A stretch of 5,616 nucleotides of DNA, from positions 1 to 5,616 of the forward strand of contig JAEYYB010000063.1 of assembly GCA_023430975.1 (NCBI GenBank), read 5' to 3'. Below are positions 5,584 to 5,616 of the stretch, piece by piece. Made by a program: the position numbers and the translations under genes. A model generated the notes under the pieces. That model made no database searches, was not told the origin of the DNA, and saw nothing but the letters and a program-made list of their open reading frames with translations. Source of the stretch: Bacillota bacterium (GTDB lineage Bacteria > Bacillota > Clostridia > Acetivibrionales > DSM-2933). Position 1 is the first letter of the stretch. Every line of letters begins with the position of its first letter.

Positions 5584-5616
5584 AAAGGAGCAAAAAGCTC
5601 ATTTTAATTGAATTTT

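Noticed and set aside
5544..5585. 13-codon ORF starting at ATG 5544
   Set aside because: The ATG is directly after a terminator T tract without an RBS, and the ORF overlaps the candidate outward promoter.
5402..5602. 66-codon minus-strand frame
   Set aside because: It runs across a terminator and the 3' end of the DUF4272 gene and has no supporting RBS.

Overview
The window looks like chromosomal DNA from a low-GC Gram-positive anaerobe, most likely a plant-polysaccharide-degrading clostridium. The supports are strong AT bias, purine-rich Shine-Dalgarno sites before the main genes, intrinsic terminators with long T tracts, a Gram-positive-style lipoprotein glycosidase, and proteins of the kind common in Clostridia. 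This is inference; no rRNA or other species marker is present. All convincing genes lie on the + strand.

Layout. Bases 1-203 form a large imperfect palindrome with nested inverted repeats and two 40-nt direct repeats. Next come a candidate promoter, a short palindrome and a duplicated 12-mer in the leader of a secreted GH43-type glycosidase lipoprotein (331-1473), which is closed by a strong terminator (1494-1538). After about 230 bp of non-coding DNA, a candidate promoter with a palindrome over its -35 box precedes a membrane-anchored protein of unknown function (1769-2710). The 2711-3032 gap holds a probable decayed transposase scrap or tiny ORF (2781-2909) and a compact regulatory block: a palindrome, an extended -10 box, and an intrinsic terminator directly before the ribosome binding site of a 12-helix MFS transporter (3033-4196). 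Next, 77 bp downstream, is a DUF4272 protein (4274-5446), followed by a terminator (5490-5543) and a promoter pointing out of the right edge.

How the genes work together. The GH43 enzyme and the membrane-anchored protein appear to be separate transcription units. The MFS transporter and the DUF4272 protein could be read together, but a candidate promoter between them leaves that open. Nothing in the sequence shows the four proteins acting in one pathway. The most interesting parts are non-coding: the 203-bp palindrome at the left edge and the promoter-terminator-RBS arrangement before the transporter, which looks like transcription attenuation.
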